Numbered from the stretch's first letter, positions 46,262 to 56,034 are shown. The stretch is DNA of 64,000 bases from Pelagerythrobacter rhizovicinus (GCF_004135625.1 NZ_SDPV01000002.1:496001-560000); one strand, 5' to 3'. The notes: generated by a model not told the origin, from the sequence alone. Numbers and translations are program-made.

Positions 46262-47989
46262 GTGAGCGCGGCCGTCGCCAGCGCGAAGGGGGTGGTCAAG
46301 CGCTTCGAAGGCGTGACGGCGCTCGACGGCGTGGCGATCGACGTCGCGCCGGGCCGGATCACGGGGCTGGTCGGCCCCGACGGCGCGGGCAAGACCACGC
46401 TGATCCGCATCCTCGCCGGGCTGATGGAGGCCGACGAGGGCGAGATCGCGGTGCTCGGTGGGCCGCCCGGCGCCGCGCTCGACGATCTCGGCTACATGCC
46501 GCAGCGCTTCGGCCTCTACGAGGATCTGACGGTCGCCGAGAACCTCACGCTCTACGCCGAACTGCGCGGTCTGCCGCGCGACGAGCGGCAGCCGGTGTTC
46601 GAGCGGCTGCTGGACTTCACCGATCTCAAGCGGTTCCAGGCCCGCCTCGCCGGCAAGCTCTCAGGCGGCATGAAGCAGAAGCTCGGCCTCGCCTGCGCGC
46701 TGGTGAAGACCCCCAAGCTGCTCCTGCTCGACGAGCCGGGCGTCGGCGTGGACCCGATCTCGCGCCACGAGCTCTGGGCCATGGTCGGCGAGCTCACCGC
46801 CGAAGGCATCGGCGTACTGTGGTCGACCGCCTATCTCGACGAGGCCGAGAAGTGCGACACCGTCTATCTGCTGAGCGAAGGCACATTGCTGTTCGAAGGG
46901 CCACCGGGCGACCTGACCGGCCCGGTCGCCGATCGCGTCATCCGGGTGACCGGGTTCGAGGCGCGGCGACGGCAGTTCCTGACCGAGGCGCTCGACCGCG
47001 AGGACGTGATCGACGGGACGATCCAGGGCCGCTCGGTGCGGCTTCTGATCCGCGATGGCCGCGAGACGCCCGATGCCGCCACGCTCGACGCGGGGCCGGA
47101 TACGCAGGTCGAGCCGGCCGGCCCGCGTTTCGAGGATGGCTTCATCGAACGGCTCGGCGGCGGCCCTCGCGGCACCAGTGCGCTGGCCGAACGCTATCGT
47201 GAAATTCCCCCCAGCGACACGCCAATGATCGAGGCGAATGGGCTGACCCGCCGCTTCGGCGATTTCACCGCCGCGCGTGACATGAATTTCTCGATCCCGC
47301 GCGGTCAGATCTTCGGCCTGCTCGGCCCCAACGGCGCGGGCAAGTCGACCACCTTCAAGATGCTGTGCGGCCTGCTGACGCCGAGCGAAGGCACCGGCGC
47401 CGTGGCCGGAAACGACCTGCGGCGCGCGGCCGCCGACGCCCGCGCCTCACTCGGTTACATGGCGCAGAAGTTCTCGCTCTATGGCGATCTGTCGGTGCGG
47501 CAGAATCTCGATTTCTTCGCCGGCGCCTATGACCTCGGCCGCAGCGAGGCGGCGCAGGCGATCGAGGCGATGACCGAGATCTTCGACCTCGGCGAACGGA
47601 TGAACGTCAACGCCGGCACGCTCCCGCTCGGCTTCAAGCAGCGCCTCGCGCTCGCCTGCGCGGTCATGCACGAGCCGCCGGTCCTGTTCCTCGACGAGCC
47701 GACATCGGGCGTCGACCCGGTGACGCGGCGCGAATTCTGGACCCATATCAACGGCCTCGTCGAGAAGGGCGTGACCGTGCTCGTCACCACGCACTTCATG
47801 GACGAGGCCGAGTACTGCGACGAGGTCACGCTGATCTATCGCGCGGAGCAGATCGCCAGCGGCACGCCCGATGCGCTCAAGGCCAGGGCCGCGGAGCTCT
47901 CCGGCGCAGCCGATCCGACGATGGAAGACGCGTTCATCGCGCTGATCGAGGACAGCGACCGCGCGCGCGAGCTGGAGGCGGCGGCATGA
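46262..47989 (+). CDS. YbhF-like ABC exporter ATPase with two nucleotide-binding domains
   Basis: The 575-residue protein starts with GTG. The first ATPase domain (1-235) has Walker A GPDGAGKTT, signature LSGGMKQKLGLACAL and LLLLDEPGVGVDP. The second (about 320-560) has GPNGAGKSTT, the variant signature LPLGFKQRLALACAV and LFLDEPTSGVDP. The double-domain arrangement and the ABC-2-type permeases that follow match YbhF. It powers export of an unknown drug or lipid through the two permeases. Its last codons overlap the first permease (ATGA). Confidence 0.92.
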   Translation: MSAAVASAKGVVKRFEGVTALDGVAIDVAPGRITGLVGPDGAGKTTLIRILAGLMEADEGEIAVLGGPPGAALDDLGYMPQRFGLYEDLTVAENLTLYAELRGLPRDERQPVFERLLDFTDLKRFQARLAGKLSGGMKQKLGLACALVKTPKLLLLDEPGVGVDPISRHELWAMVGELTAEGIGVLWSTAYLDEAEKCDTVYLLSEGTLLFEGPPGDLTGPVADRVIRVTGFEARRRQFLTEALDREDVIDGTIQGRSVRLLIRDGRETPDAATLDAGPDTQVEPAGPRFEDGFIERLGGGPRGTSALAERYREIPPSDTPMIEANGLTRRFGDFTAARDMNFSIPRGQIFGLLGPNGAGKSTTFKMLCGLLTPSEGTGAVAGNDLRRAAADARASLGYMAQKFSLYGDLSVRQNLDFFAGAYDLGRSEAAQAIEAMTEIFDLGERMNVNAGTLPLGFKQRLALACAVMHEPPVLFLDEPTSGVDPVTRREFWTHINGLVEKGVTVLVTTHFMDEAEYCDEVTLIYRAEQIASGTPDALKARAAELSGAADPTMEDAFIALIEDSDRARELEAAA

Positions 47990-49107
47990 GCGCAAACTTC
48001 GACCGCCGCCGGCTGATCGCCCTGTCGGCCAAGGAATTCGCGCAGATCATGCGCGATCCCTCCACCTTCCTGATCGCCTTCCTGCTGCCGCTGATCCTAC
48101 TGTTCCTGTTCGGCTACGCGGTGTCGCTCGATTCGTCCCGCACGCGGATCGCATTGGTAGTGGAGGACAGTTCCGCGCAGGCGCTCGACCTCGCCAGCGC
48201 CTATGCCCATTCGGACTATTTCGAGGTGATCCCGGCGCGCAGCGTGGCCCAGGTGCGGGATACCCTGATCGACGGGACCGCGCGCGCCATCATCGTCATC
48301 CCGCAGGGCTTCGGCGAAGGCATGGTCGCGGGCACACCGCCCCCGATCCAGATCGTGACCGACGGATCGCAGCCCAATACCGCCAACTTTGCCGCCGCTT
48401 ACGGGGAGGGCGTGCGGGCGGCATGGATGGCGGCGGAGACCGGGCAAGGGCGGGCTGCACCGCCGATCACCCTGTCGCCCCGCTACTGGTACAATCCGGG
48501 CCTGCAGAGCCGCTATTTCCTCGTGCCCGGCTCGATCGCCATCGTGATGACGATGATCGGCACCTTGCTGACCGCGCTGGTGGTCGCGCGCGAATGGGAA
48601 CGGGGCACGATGGAAGCGATGATGGCGACGCCGATGCGGATGGCCGAATTCATCGCCAGCAAGGTCGTGCCCTATTTCCTGCTCGGCATCGGGTCGATGG
48701 CGCTGTGCACGCTGATCGCGGTGTTCGTGTTCGGCGTGCCGTTCCGGGGGTCGCCCTTCGCGCTCGCCGCGATCGCGGCCGCGTTCCTGATGCCTGCGCT
48801 GGGGCTCGGCCTGTTCATCTCGGCGGCGACCAAGAACCAGTTCGTCGCCAGCCAGATCGCGCTGCTCACCGCCTTTCTGCCGACCTTCCTCCTCTCCGGC
48901 TTTCTCTACGAGATCGCGTCGATGCCCTGGCCGATCCAGGCGCTGACCTACATCGTGCCAGCGCGTTATCTGATCCCGCCCCTGCAGACGGTGTTTCTGG
49001 CCGGCGATCTGTGGGGCCTGATCCTGCCCAATATCGCGATCATGCTGGGCTTCGGCGCGCTGTTCTTCTTCCTCTCCTTCCGGGTGACGAAGCGGAGCCT
49101 CGACTGA
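47986..49107 (+). CDS. ABC-2-type permease (YbhS-like)
   Basis: The 373-residue inner-membrane protein has one N-terminal helix (FLIAFLLPLILLFLFGYAVSL), a large periplasmic loop (about 50-175) and five C-terminal helices. ABC-2 features are KEFAQIMRDPSTF near the start, ALVVAREWERGTMEAMMATPMR near 205 and LLSGFLYEIASMPWPIQ near 305. It pairs with the next permease to make a heterodimeric membrane domain. The TGATG junction with the next gene implies translational coupling. Confidence 0.92.
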   Translation: MSANFDRRRLIALSAKEFAQIMRDPSTFLIAFLLPLILLFLFGYAVSLDSSRTRIALVVEDSSAQALDLASAYAHSDYFEVIPARSVAQVRDTLIDGTARAIIVIPQGFGEGMVAGTPPPIQIVTDGSQPNTANFAAAYGEGVRAAWMAAETGQGRAAPPITLSPRYWYNPGLQSRYFLVPGSIAIVMTMIGTLLTALVVAREWERGTMEAMMATPMRMAEFIASKVVPYFLLGIGSMALCTLIAVFVFGVPFRGSPFALAAIAAAFLMPALGLGLFISAATKNQFVASQIALLTAFLPTFLLSGFLYEIASMPWPIQALTYIVPARYLIPPLQTVFLAGDLWGLILPNIAIMLGFGALFFFLSFRVTKRSLD

Positions 49108-50213
49108 TGCGCCGCCTGTCCGCCATGATCGTCAAGGAGATGTGGGCGCTGCTGCGCGATCCGAAGTCGCGCATCGTGCTGGTGGTTCCGCCGCTGCTGC
49201 AGCTCTTCATCTTCTCCTATGCGACCACCCTGGACGTAAAGAACGTCGACGTCGCGGTGCTCGACCGTTCCGGCGGGGTCCATGCGGCGGAGTTCATGGC
49301 GCGGGTCGCAGGCAGCCCCAGTTTCCGCGACATCCGCCGCCTGTCCTCCACCGACGAGCTCGAGCAGGCAATCGACGGGCAGGAGGTGATCGCAGCCCTC
49401 GTGTTCGACCCCGATTTCGACGCCCGGGTCACGCGCGGTGAGCCCGCCACGATCGGCGTGGTGCTGGACGGGCGGCGTTCGAACGCGGCGCAGATCGTGT
49501 CCGGCTATCTCAGCGCCATCGCCGGCGGCTACGGGGCCGAGCTGCTGCCGCGCCGGGCGGCGGAGGCCGGCACCGCCGGATCGGTCGTCACCAACTGGTA
49601 CAATCCCAGCCTCGACTACATCTGGTTCACCCTCCCCTCGCTGGTCGCGATCATCGTCGCGGTGGCGGGTATCGCCATCACCTCGCAGAGCGTGGCACGC
49701 GAACGGGAGCTCGGAACGTTCGACCAGCTCATGGTCTCGCCCTTGCGGGTCCACGAAATCCTGATCGGCAAGATGGTGCCGCCGTTCCTCGTCGGCATGT
49801 TCAACGGGTCGCTCTATCTGGTCATCGCGCCGCTGGTGTTCGGCGTGCCGTTCACCGGATCGTACCTGCTCTTCTTCCTCGCGCTGGCGGTCTATCTGCT
49901 CGCGCTGATCGGCGTCGGCATGCTGGTGTCGGCGGCCTCCGCGACCCAGCAGCAGGCCTTTCTCGGATCGTTCCTTGCGACCGTTCCGCTGATCCTGCTG
50001 TCGGGCTATGCCGCGCCGATCGACAATATGCCGGGCTGGCTCCAGACCGTCACTTATGCCGATCCGGCGCGCTATTTCCTGATCCTCGTCCAGGGCCTGT
50101 TCCTCAAGGCGATGCCTGCCGCACAGGTGTTCCAACAGCTCTGGCCGCTCGTCGTGATCGCCTGCGCGACTCTGGCCGCATCGGCCTGGCTGTTCCGCGC
50201 CCGCATGGAGTGA
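49107..50213 (+). CDS. ABC-2-type permease (YbhR-like)
   Basis: The 368-residue protein starts at the ATG that overlaps the previous stop; the frame is open far upstream, but that is antisense-like sequence inside the first permease. It repeats the same layout: MIVKEMWALLRDPKSR, a helix, a periplasmic loop (about 45-170), then five helices with SQSVARERELGTFDQLMVSPLR and LLSGYAAPIDNMPGWLQ. It is paralogous to the preceding gene, as in YbhS/YbhR. The final codon overlaps the start of the outer-membrane gene. Confidence 0.92.
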   Translation: MRRLSAMIVKEMWALLRDPKSRIVLVVPPLLQLFIFSYATTLDVKNVDVAVLDRSGGVHAAEFMARVAGSPSFRDIRRLSSTDELEQAIDGQEVIAALVFDPDFDARVTRGEPATIGVVLDGRRSNAAQIVSGYLSAIAGGYGAELLPRRAAEAGTAGSVVTNWYNPSLDYIWFTLPSLVAIIVAVAGIAITSQSVARERELGTFDQLMVSPLRVHEILIGKMVPPFLVGMFNGSLYLVIAPLVFGVPFTGSYLLFFLALAVYLLALIGVGMLVSAASATQQQAFLGSFLATVPLILLSGYAAPIDNMPGWLQTVTYADPARYFLILVQGLFLKAMPAAQVFQQLWPLVVIACATLAASAWLFRARME

Positions 50214-51625
50214 TGCTCGTGACCGCTCGTATTCTCCCTCTCGCCGCGCTTCTTCTCGCCGGTTGCACCGTCGGCCCCGATTACGCGCCGCCGCAGACCG
50301 CGGTCGCACCCGAGTGGGTCGAGGGCGGCATTCCCGGCGAGGTCGATCTGGAATGGTGGCGCGGGTTCGGCGACCCGCAGCTCACCGCGCTGATCGAGCG
50401 CGCTTTCGCCGAAGGCCCCGATCTCGCCGAAGCGACCGCCCGCCTCGCCGAAGCGCGCGCCAACCGCGACGCGGCGGCAGGCGGGCGCTTACCTGCGGTC
50501 AGCGCCACCGGCTCAGCCACCGAGAACATCCTGAGCGAGGAAGGCCAGTTGCCGGTCGGCCAGATCCCGGGTTTCGAGCGCGATTTCCCGCTGTTCGATC
50601 TCGGCTTCGACGCGAGCTGGGAAATCGACCTGTGGGGCCGCCGCACACGCGAGGTCGAGGCGGCCGAGGCACGCGCGGACGCGGCGCGCGCCGGACGGCG
50701 CGAGGTCATGCTGACGCTCGCCGCCGAAGTCGCGCGGAACTATCTCGATCTGCGCGCGGCGCAGGCGGATACGGCGACCCTGGAGGCGCTTGCCGAGACC
50801 GATGCCGAGGCCGAACGGCTGACCCGCCTGCGGGTCGCGGCGGGCGAGGACCCGCATGATGCGCTCGACAGGGCGGCAGCAGCAGCGCAGGCGAGCGACG
50901 CCGCAGTCGCCGCCGCCCAAGCGCAGGCGACGGCGGCCGCCTACCGCATCGCGGTTCTCGTCGGCAGCCATCCGGAGGATATGGCGCCGCTGCTCTCCCG
51001 GCCCGCCCCTTTACCCGCGGGCCCACAGGTCATCGCCGCCGGTATCCGCTCGGACCTGCTGACTCGCCGACCCGACGTCCGCACGGCCGAACGCCGCCTC
51101 GCGGCCGCCACTGCCGACATCGGCGTCGCGACCGCCGACCTGTTTCCCCGCTTCTCGCTGCTCGGCAGCATTGGCCAGCAGGCGCGGAGCGTGGACGATC
51201 TGTTCACGGATGGAGCGACGCGGCTGCAGGTGGGCCCAAGCCTGTCCTGGCCGATCTTCGCGGGCGGCACGATCCGCGCCCGCATCCGCGCGGCCGATGC
51301 CCGGGCGAAAGCCGCCGCGGCAGTCTACGAGAAAGCGGTGCTGACCGCCCTCGCCGACAGCGAAACCGCGCTCAATCGCTTCGCCACCGCGCAGGCCGCG
51401 GCGGACGCCCAGGCCGCCGCGCTGGAGCGTCAGGAGAGCGCGCTGGCGCTTGCAAGACTGCGCGCCGCGTCGGGCGAGACGGATCGCCTTGCGCTGGCGC
51501 AAAGCCGCCGCGCCATGCTCAACCATGCACGGGCTGCCACCGACGCCCGGCGCGAGCGCGCGCAGGCCGCGGTGGCACTATTCAAGGCGCTCGGCGGCGG
51601 GTGGAGGGATCCGCCGGAAACCTGA
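50213..51625 (+). CDS. NodT/OprM-like outer-membrane efflux lipoprotein
   Basis: The protein has 470 residues from the ATG at 50213; a GTG one codon earlier is possible. A lipobox LLAGC (cysteine 18) is followed by TVGPDYAPP, the standard start of NodT-type efflux lipoproteins. Two structural repeats follow, with alanine-rich coiled coils, FDASWEIDLWGRRTREVEAA near 128 and SLSWPIFAGGTIRARIRAADA near 345. It forms the trimeric channel for the upstream HlyD/ABC exporter, giving a complete tripartite system in one operon of six genes. Confidence 0.93.
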   Translation: MLVTARILPLAALLLAGCTVGPDYAPPQTAVAPEWVEGGIPGEVDLEWWRGFGDPQLTALIERAFAEGPDLAEATARLAEARANRDAAAGGRLPAVSATGSATENILSEEGQLPVGQIPGFERDFPLFDLGFDASWEIDLWGRRTREVEAAEARADAARAGRREVMLTLAAEVARNYLDLRAAQADTATLEALAETDAEAERLTRLRVAAGEDPHDALDRAAAAAQASDAAVAAAQAQATAAAYRIAVLVGSHPEDMAPLLSRPAPLPAGPQVIAAGIRSDLLTRRPDVRTAERRLAAATADIGVATADLFPRFSLLGSIGQQARSVDDLFTDGATRLQVGPSLSWPIFAGGTIRARIRAADARAKAAAAVYEKAVLTALADSETALNRFATAQAAADAQAAALERQESALALARLRAASGETDRLALAQSRRAMLNHARAATDARRERAQAAVALFKALGGGWRDPPET

Positions 51626-51656
51626 AGGGGGAGCACTCCACGGAGCGGCGCGGCCC

Positions 51657-52685
51657 TTAGTTCGGGAACGCCTTTACCAGCGCATCGTATTGCGCGCGGC
51701 TGATCGGCAGCATCGAGCCATGCCGCGCACCGGGGGTCATCTCGTAGCGGTTCCACTCGGGGACCCCCGAGTTGCCGGAGACCTGATACCAGGGCCCCTC
51801 CAGCCGCGGCGCCATCGAGAGGCCGTAGCTGGTTCCCGCGTACTGCTCGTAATAGAGATACCAGTCCTCCCCGTCGGGCGAACGGATGAGCGTCGGCGCC
51901 TCGCGGAAATTGGGGCTGAGCGGCGGGCCCGGTTCGGGGAATGGTCCGGTGAGCGTCGGGCCGCAGGTGATGCGGATGGTCTTGCCCATGGTCCAGTTGT
52001 ACGACGGATAGCGCTCGTCCTTGACGATAGCGCAATAGCCGCCCGCCGGATTGGGCTGCATGATCGTGTCGATCGTCGCCATGTCCCAGGTGAAGAGCCG
52101 TTTCGGCGGCGCGGTGAAGGTCTTGAGATCCTTCGAGAGCACATAGAGCGTGCGCTGGCTGGCCCAGTAGCGTTCCGGATCCTCGTCGCTGCCGGGCACG
52201 TTCGGCGTGTGCCACATCAGCAGGAACTGTCCGGATGGCTGGTCGAAGAACAGCTTGGGAGCGCCGATCCGCTGGAGCGCGTGCGGATGGTTCTTCACTT
52301 TCGCGAGGTCGGGCTCGTACGTGCCGAACGGTTCCCAATGAATCAGATCGTCGGAGACCCAGAAGCGGATCAGAGGATCGTCGTCGCTCTTGTTGCCGAC
52401 GAGGTAGTAGCGCCCGTCCGGTCCCTGCGCGATCGAGGCGTGGCCGTGATAGTCGGACGAGACCGGCTTCCCCTTGTTGAGGAAGGTCCAGTGGAGCCCG
52501 TCGGTGCTGACCGAGTAATAGAGCGTGCCGTAATCGCCCTTCATCATATGCGCGAAGAGATACGCCTTCTCGGACTCGGCGGCGGGCTTCGCCTCTTCCG
52601 CAGCCTGCGCGAGCGCTTGCCCCGCTCCGAGCACGAACAGCATCGGCGCGAGCGCGCGCAGAATCCCCTTCACCATCGATGTCAC
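51657..52685 (-). CDS. Secreted GH43-like beta-propeller glycosidase
   Basis: The protein has 342 residues from a GTG at 52685, chosen because GGAGGAGG lies five to six bases before it; the ATG at 52676 is too far from that site. A signal peptide (ILRALAPMLFVLGAGQALAQ) is followed by a five-bladed-propeller pattern of GH43 and relatives: YYSVSTDGLHWTFLNKG, HASIAQGPDGRYYLVGN, FWVSDDLIHWEPFG, FREAPTLIRSPDGEDWYLYYEQY. The glutamate in FREAPTLI may be the general acid. Substrate unknown; its AT-rich upstream site links it to the galactoside cluster. Confidence 0.82.
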   Translation of the reverse strand: MTSMVKGILRALAPMLFVLGAGQALAQAAEEAKPAAESEKAYLFAHMMKGDYGTLYYSVSTDGLHWTFLNKGKPVSSDYHGHASIAQGPDGRYYLVGNKSDDDPLIRFWVSDDLIHWEPFGTYEPDLAKVKNHPHALQRIGAPKLFFDQPSGQFLLMWHTPNVPGSDEDPERYWASQRTLYVLSKDLKTFTAPPKRLFTWDMATIDTIMQPNPAGGYCAIVKDERYPSYNWTMGKTIRITCGPTLTGPFPEPGPPLSPNFREAPTLIRSPDGEDWYLYYEQYAGTSYGLSMAPRLEGPWYQVSGNSGVPEWNRYEMTPGARHGSMLPISRAQYDALVKAFPN

Positions 52686-52750
52686 GCTAGCCTCCTCCCA
52701 GACAGTTCGAGCCGATGCGAAAAGCGTCGCAGCCGGACGACGGAACGGTA

Positions 52751-52769
52751 TCATTAATCTGATAAATGA
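52751..52769. promoter_or_regulatory. AT-rich operator-like palindrome, site 1
   Basis: TCATTAAT-CTG-ATAAATGA is an inverted repeat with one mismatch, 66 bp upstream of the GH43-like gene. Sixteen bases, TTAAT(C/A)TGATAAATGA, recur with one difference at 63314-63329. Confidence 0.6.
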
Positions 52770-52789
52770 CAACCCGGCGTGTGCGCAGG

Positions 52790-53431
52790 TCAGGTCGCGC
52801 TTTTCAGCTTTGCAGCTGTGATGAAGCTTTCGGCACGTTCGCGAATTTCGGGAAGAGTCACGCCCGGTGCATAGAGCGCCGACCCGATGCCGAAGCCGGC
52901 CGCGCCGGCCGCCCGCCACGGGTCCATTCCTTCGGGCGTGACGCCGCCCACGACCAGCACCGGCAACGTCGGCGGCAGCACCGCCCGCTGGGCCTTCAGC
53001 ACTTTGGGCGAGGCCGCCTCCGCGGGAAACAACTTCAGCGCGTGCGCGCCGACTCGAGCGGCCGCGAAGGCTTCGCTGGGCGTGAAATAGCCGGGCATCG
53101 ACACGAGCCCCGCATCCACCGTCGCGGCGATCACCGACACGTCCGTATTGGGGGAGACGATCAGGTCGCCGCCGACTTCGCGGACTTTCGCGACCTCGGC
53201 CGGGTCGGTCACCGTGCCCGCGCCGACCATCGCCGTGCCTTCGAGCAGGCGGGCCAGCCGGGCAATGCTGTCGAACGGATCGGGCGAGTTGAGCGGGACC
53301 TCGATCAGCGTGAACCCCGCCTCCGCCAGAGCCTCGCCCACGGCTTCGACCTCGCCGGGCCGGACGCCGCGCAGGATCGCGACGAGCGGGCATTGCGCGA
53401 AGGCGCTCCGGAATCTCGTATCCACACTCAT
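52790..53431 (-). CDS. dgoA: 2-dehydro-3-deoxy-6-phosphogalactonate aldolase
   Basis: The 213-residue class I aldolase splits KDPGal into pyruvate and glyceraldehyde-3-phosphate. The start PLVAILRGV, the catalytic glutamate region TLIEVPLNSPDP (the PLNSP form marks the galactonate enzyme), VGAGTV, the Schiff-base lysine in ALKLFPAE and the phosphate loop VVGGVTPEGM and GFGIGSALY are present. The ATG at 53431 overlaps the dgoK stop (ATGA). It is the last gene of a symporter-kinase-aldolase operon. Confidence 0.93.
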   Translation of the reverse strand: MSVDTRFRSAFAQCPLVAILRGVRPGEVEAVGEALAEAGFTLIEVPLNSPDPFDSIARLARLLEGTAMVGAGTVTDPAEVAKVREVGGDLIVSPNTDVSVIAATVDAGLVSMPGYFTPSEAFAAARVGAHALKLFPAEAASPKVLKAQRAVLPPTLPVLVVGGVTPEGMDPWRAAGAAGFGIGSALYAPGVTLPEIRERAESFITAAKLKSAT

Positions 53432-54297
53432 TCCACCAAACCCCAAATTAGCCGGATGCCGGCGACGAACGCCGCATGGCTGTCGACGATCGTGGACTCA
53501 CCCCCGAACGCGGCAATCGCGCGCGCGTAGAGCCGGCCGAGCTCGGGCCCGGCGAGGATGAAGGCGCGCGCGCCCGCGGCATGTGCGGCGACGTCCGCGC
53601 CGATCAGCAGGCCGCTGGCGTAGGAGGCCGATTCCTCGCGCGGACGCCGGCCCAACAGCACGTCCGCCCGCACGCCGAACAAATGCGCGAGCAGGTCGGG
53701 CGAGCGCGACCGCTCGACGCCGGCGAGAAACGCCGCATCGTCTTCCGCCGGGCGGTCGATCTGGCCGACGAGCAGGCTGTGATCTCGCAGGAGAGCGAAC
53801 ATCTCGCCGGTGATGGCGGTGGTGAAGCGGGTGATCGCGCCGTCGGTGACATGCGCCCATTTGCAATGGGTGCCGGGCTGCGCGAGCAGTGCGGTCGCGG
53901 GCACCTGCCTCGCCGCCACCGCGCCGAGGAACTGCACTTCCTCGCCGCGCATGGTGTCGACGCGTCCCTCGCCTTCGAACGAGAGACCCGGGACGATCGC
54001 GGTGCGACCGGGTTCTATCCAGCGCAATGCCACGGCCAGGTCCTCGATCCGGGCCGGACACGGCACATATCCCGCATCGGCCCAGCCGCGATCGGAGCCG
54101 ACCATGCCCGCACACAGCATCGGCAGATCGCCGAGCCGCCGCCGGATCGCGGCCGCCTCGCGCCCAAACCCCTCGCGCCCGACCTTGACGACCCCGTGGT
54201 CGTCCCGCTCGGTGTGCTCCACCGTGCCGTCCTCGCCGACGACGAACACGCGCCGGTTGGTAGTGCCCCAGTCGACCGCGAGGAAGCGCCCCTTCAT
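53428..54297 (-). CDS. dgoK: 2-dehydro-3-deoxygalactonokinase
   Basis: This 289-residue sugar-acid kinase phosphorylates KDGal with ATP to give KDPGal. Motifs: FLAVDWGTTNRRVFVV at the start (phosphate-1 loop), MLCAGMVGSDRGWADAGYVPCP near 62, LLAQPGTHCKWAHV near 140, FTTAITGEMFALLRDHSLL, and LLIGADVAAH near 235. These match the DgoK family rather than FGGY kinases. It lies 10 bp after the symporter stop and overlaps the aldolase gene. Confidence 0.94.
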   Translation of the reverse strand: MKGRFLAVDWGTTNRRVFVVGEDGTVEHTERDDHGVVKVGREGFGREAAAIRRRLGDLPMLCAGMVGSDRGWADAGYVPCPARIEDLAVALRWIEPGRTAIVPGLSFEGEGRVDTMRGEEVQFLGAVAARQVPATALLAQPGTHCKWAHVTDGAITRFTTAITGEMFALLRDHSLLVGQIDRPAEDDAAFLAGVERSRSPDLLAHLFGVRADVLLGRRPREESASYASGLLIGADVAAHAAGARAFILAGPELGRLYARAIAAFGGESTIVDSHAAFVAGIRLIWGLVE

Positions 54298-54307
54298 AAC
54301 CGGCCGC

Positions 54308-55966
54308 TCACCACCAGGTCGCGTAGAGCGCGACGAGGATTGCGATCACTCCGAAGGCGGCGACGTTGAAGCCGGCCGTCGTGCGGTAGCTGATCCCCGC
54401 CGTGGTGATACGGTCGCGCCCGGCCGCCCCCGGAATGGCGAGCGACAGGACGACCGCCAGAGCAAGCGCGATCAGGAACACCAGGCCCATCCGGTTCATG
54501 AACGGGAAGTCTGGCATGAACTCCTTGAACGCGTAGGATAGGACCACCGAAGCGATCGCCGCGGCGATGGCGCCGGCCTCGCTCGCCCGCTTCCAGAACA
54601 GCCCGAGCAGGAAGATCACCGTGATGCCGGGCGTGAAGAAGCCCGAGAATTCCTGGATGAACTGGAACGCCTGGTCCGACCCGCCGAGCAGCGGACGCGC
54701 CGTGAGCAGCGCGATGACGGTTGCCGCGGCGGCGGCGATGCGGCCGACCAGGACGAGGTGCTTCTCGTTCGCGGCGCGCAGGCTCTCATCCTCGGCCGAC
54801 GGATAGGGCACGTGCCCTGCCGCATCGGGATCGCCGGCCACGCGCTCCTCGTCCTCCGCACGCGTCGCGACGCGGCGGTACTTTGCATAGAGGTCGAGCG
54901 TGAAGATCGTGGCGATCGAGTTGATCTTGGACGCGGTCGAAGCGACGACGGCGGCCATCAGCGCGGCGAACACCAGGCCGAGCAGGCCCGGCGGCAGATA
55001 GTGCATCATCGTCGGATAGGCCTCGTCCGCGGGGTCGAGCCCCGGAGCGAGGATCACCGCGGCGAGGCCCGGCAACACGACCACCGCGGGCATCAGCAGC
55101 TTGAGGAAGGCGGCGAACACGACGCCCTTCTGCGCTTCGCCTAAGCTGCGGGCGGCCAGTGCGCGCTGGATGATGTACTGGTTGAAACCCCAGTAGCTGA
55201 GATTGGCGATCCACATGCCGCCGACGAGCACGGCGATGCCCGGCAGCTCCTGATAGCCGATCTCGCCCGGCTCCAGGATCATGTTGAACTTCTCGGGCGC
55301 CTGGTCGAGCAGCGCGGTGAAACCGACCCATACGCCCTGCCCGCCGCCGACTTCATTGAGCGTCAGGCCGGAAATGATGAGCCCGCCCAGCACCAGCAGC
55401 GTCACCTGGACGATGTCGGTCAGCGCCACCGCCTTGAGGCCTCCGTAGAGCTGGTAGAGCAGCGCAAAGCCGCCGAGCGCATAGAGCGCCACGTCCTGGT
55501 CGACACCGGCGACCTTGTTGACCGCGATCGAGCCGAGCCAGACGATCGAGGTGAGGTTCACAAAGATGTAGAGCGCGATCCAGAAGATCGCCATCAGCGT
55601 GCGGATCGTCGGGCCGTACCGCTGTTCCAGGAACTGCGGCATCGTGTAGATTTCGTTCTTGAGGAAGATCGGCAGGAAGTACTTGCCGACGATCAGCAGC
55701 GTCAGCGCCGCCATCCACTCGTAGGACGCGATCGCCAGCCCGAGCCGATAGCCGGCGCCGGACATGCCGACGATCTGTTCGGCCGAGATATTGGCCGCGA
55801 TCAGCGAGGCGCCGATCGCCCACCACGGCAGGTCCTTGGATGCGAGGAAATAATCCGAGCTGTTCTTGGCGTGGCCGCTCTTCTCGCGTGACACCCATTG
55901 CGCCAAACCGAAAATGCCGATCGCATAGATAACCACCACGATCGCATCGATGGTTGCCAGATCCAA
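54308..55966 (-). CDS. Sodium/sugar symporter of the SSS family (SGLT-like)
   Basis: The 552-residue transporter has about fourteen membrane helices. SSS motifs include ASLIAANISAEQIVGMSGAGY near 55, ASYEWMAALTLLIVGKYFLP, LTSIVWLGSIAVNK, and LSYWGFNQYIIQRALAARS near 258, which is close to the galactose transporter vSGLT. The TTG start at 55966 is supported by GGGAGG five bases before it. It is the first gene of the operon with dgoK and dgoA, so the imported sugar is probably galactose. It is divergent from the GntR regulator. Confidence 0.92.
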   Translation of the reverse strand: MDLATIDAIVVVIYAIGIFGLAQWVSREKSGHAKNSSDYFLASKDLPWWAIGASLIAANISAEQIVGMSGAGYRLGLAIASYEWMAALTLLIVGKYFLPIFLKNEIYTMPQFLEQRYGPTIRTLMAIFWIALYIFVNLTSIVWLGSIAVNKVAGVDQDVALYALGGFALLYQLYGGLKAVALTDIVQVTLLVLGGLIISGLTLNEVGGGQGVWVGFTALLDQAPEKFNMILEPGEIGYQELPGIAVLVGGMWIANLSYWGFNQYIIQRALAARSLGEAQKGVVFAAFLKLLMPAVVVLPGLAAVILAPGLDPADEAYPTMMHYLPPGLLGLVFAALMAAVVASTASKINSIATIFTLDLYAKYRRVATRAEDEERVAGDPDAAGHVPYPSAEDESLRAANEKHLVLVGRIAAAAATVIALLTARPLLGGSDQAFQFIQEFSGFFTPGITVIFLLGLFWKRASEAGAIAAAIASVVLSYAFKEFMPDFPFMNRMGLVFLIALALAVVLSLAIPGAAGRDRITTAGISYRTTAGFNVAAFGVIAILVALYATWW

Positions 55967-56034
55967 ACTCGCCTCCCGTCCCGAACTCTTGTGTTCTGCC
56001 GTGCCCGCACGATAATGCGCGAAACAGCAGCGGT

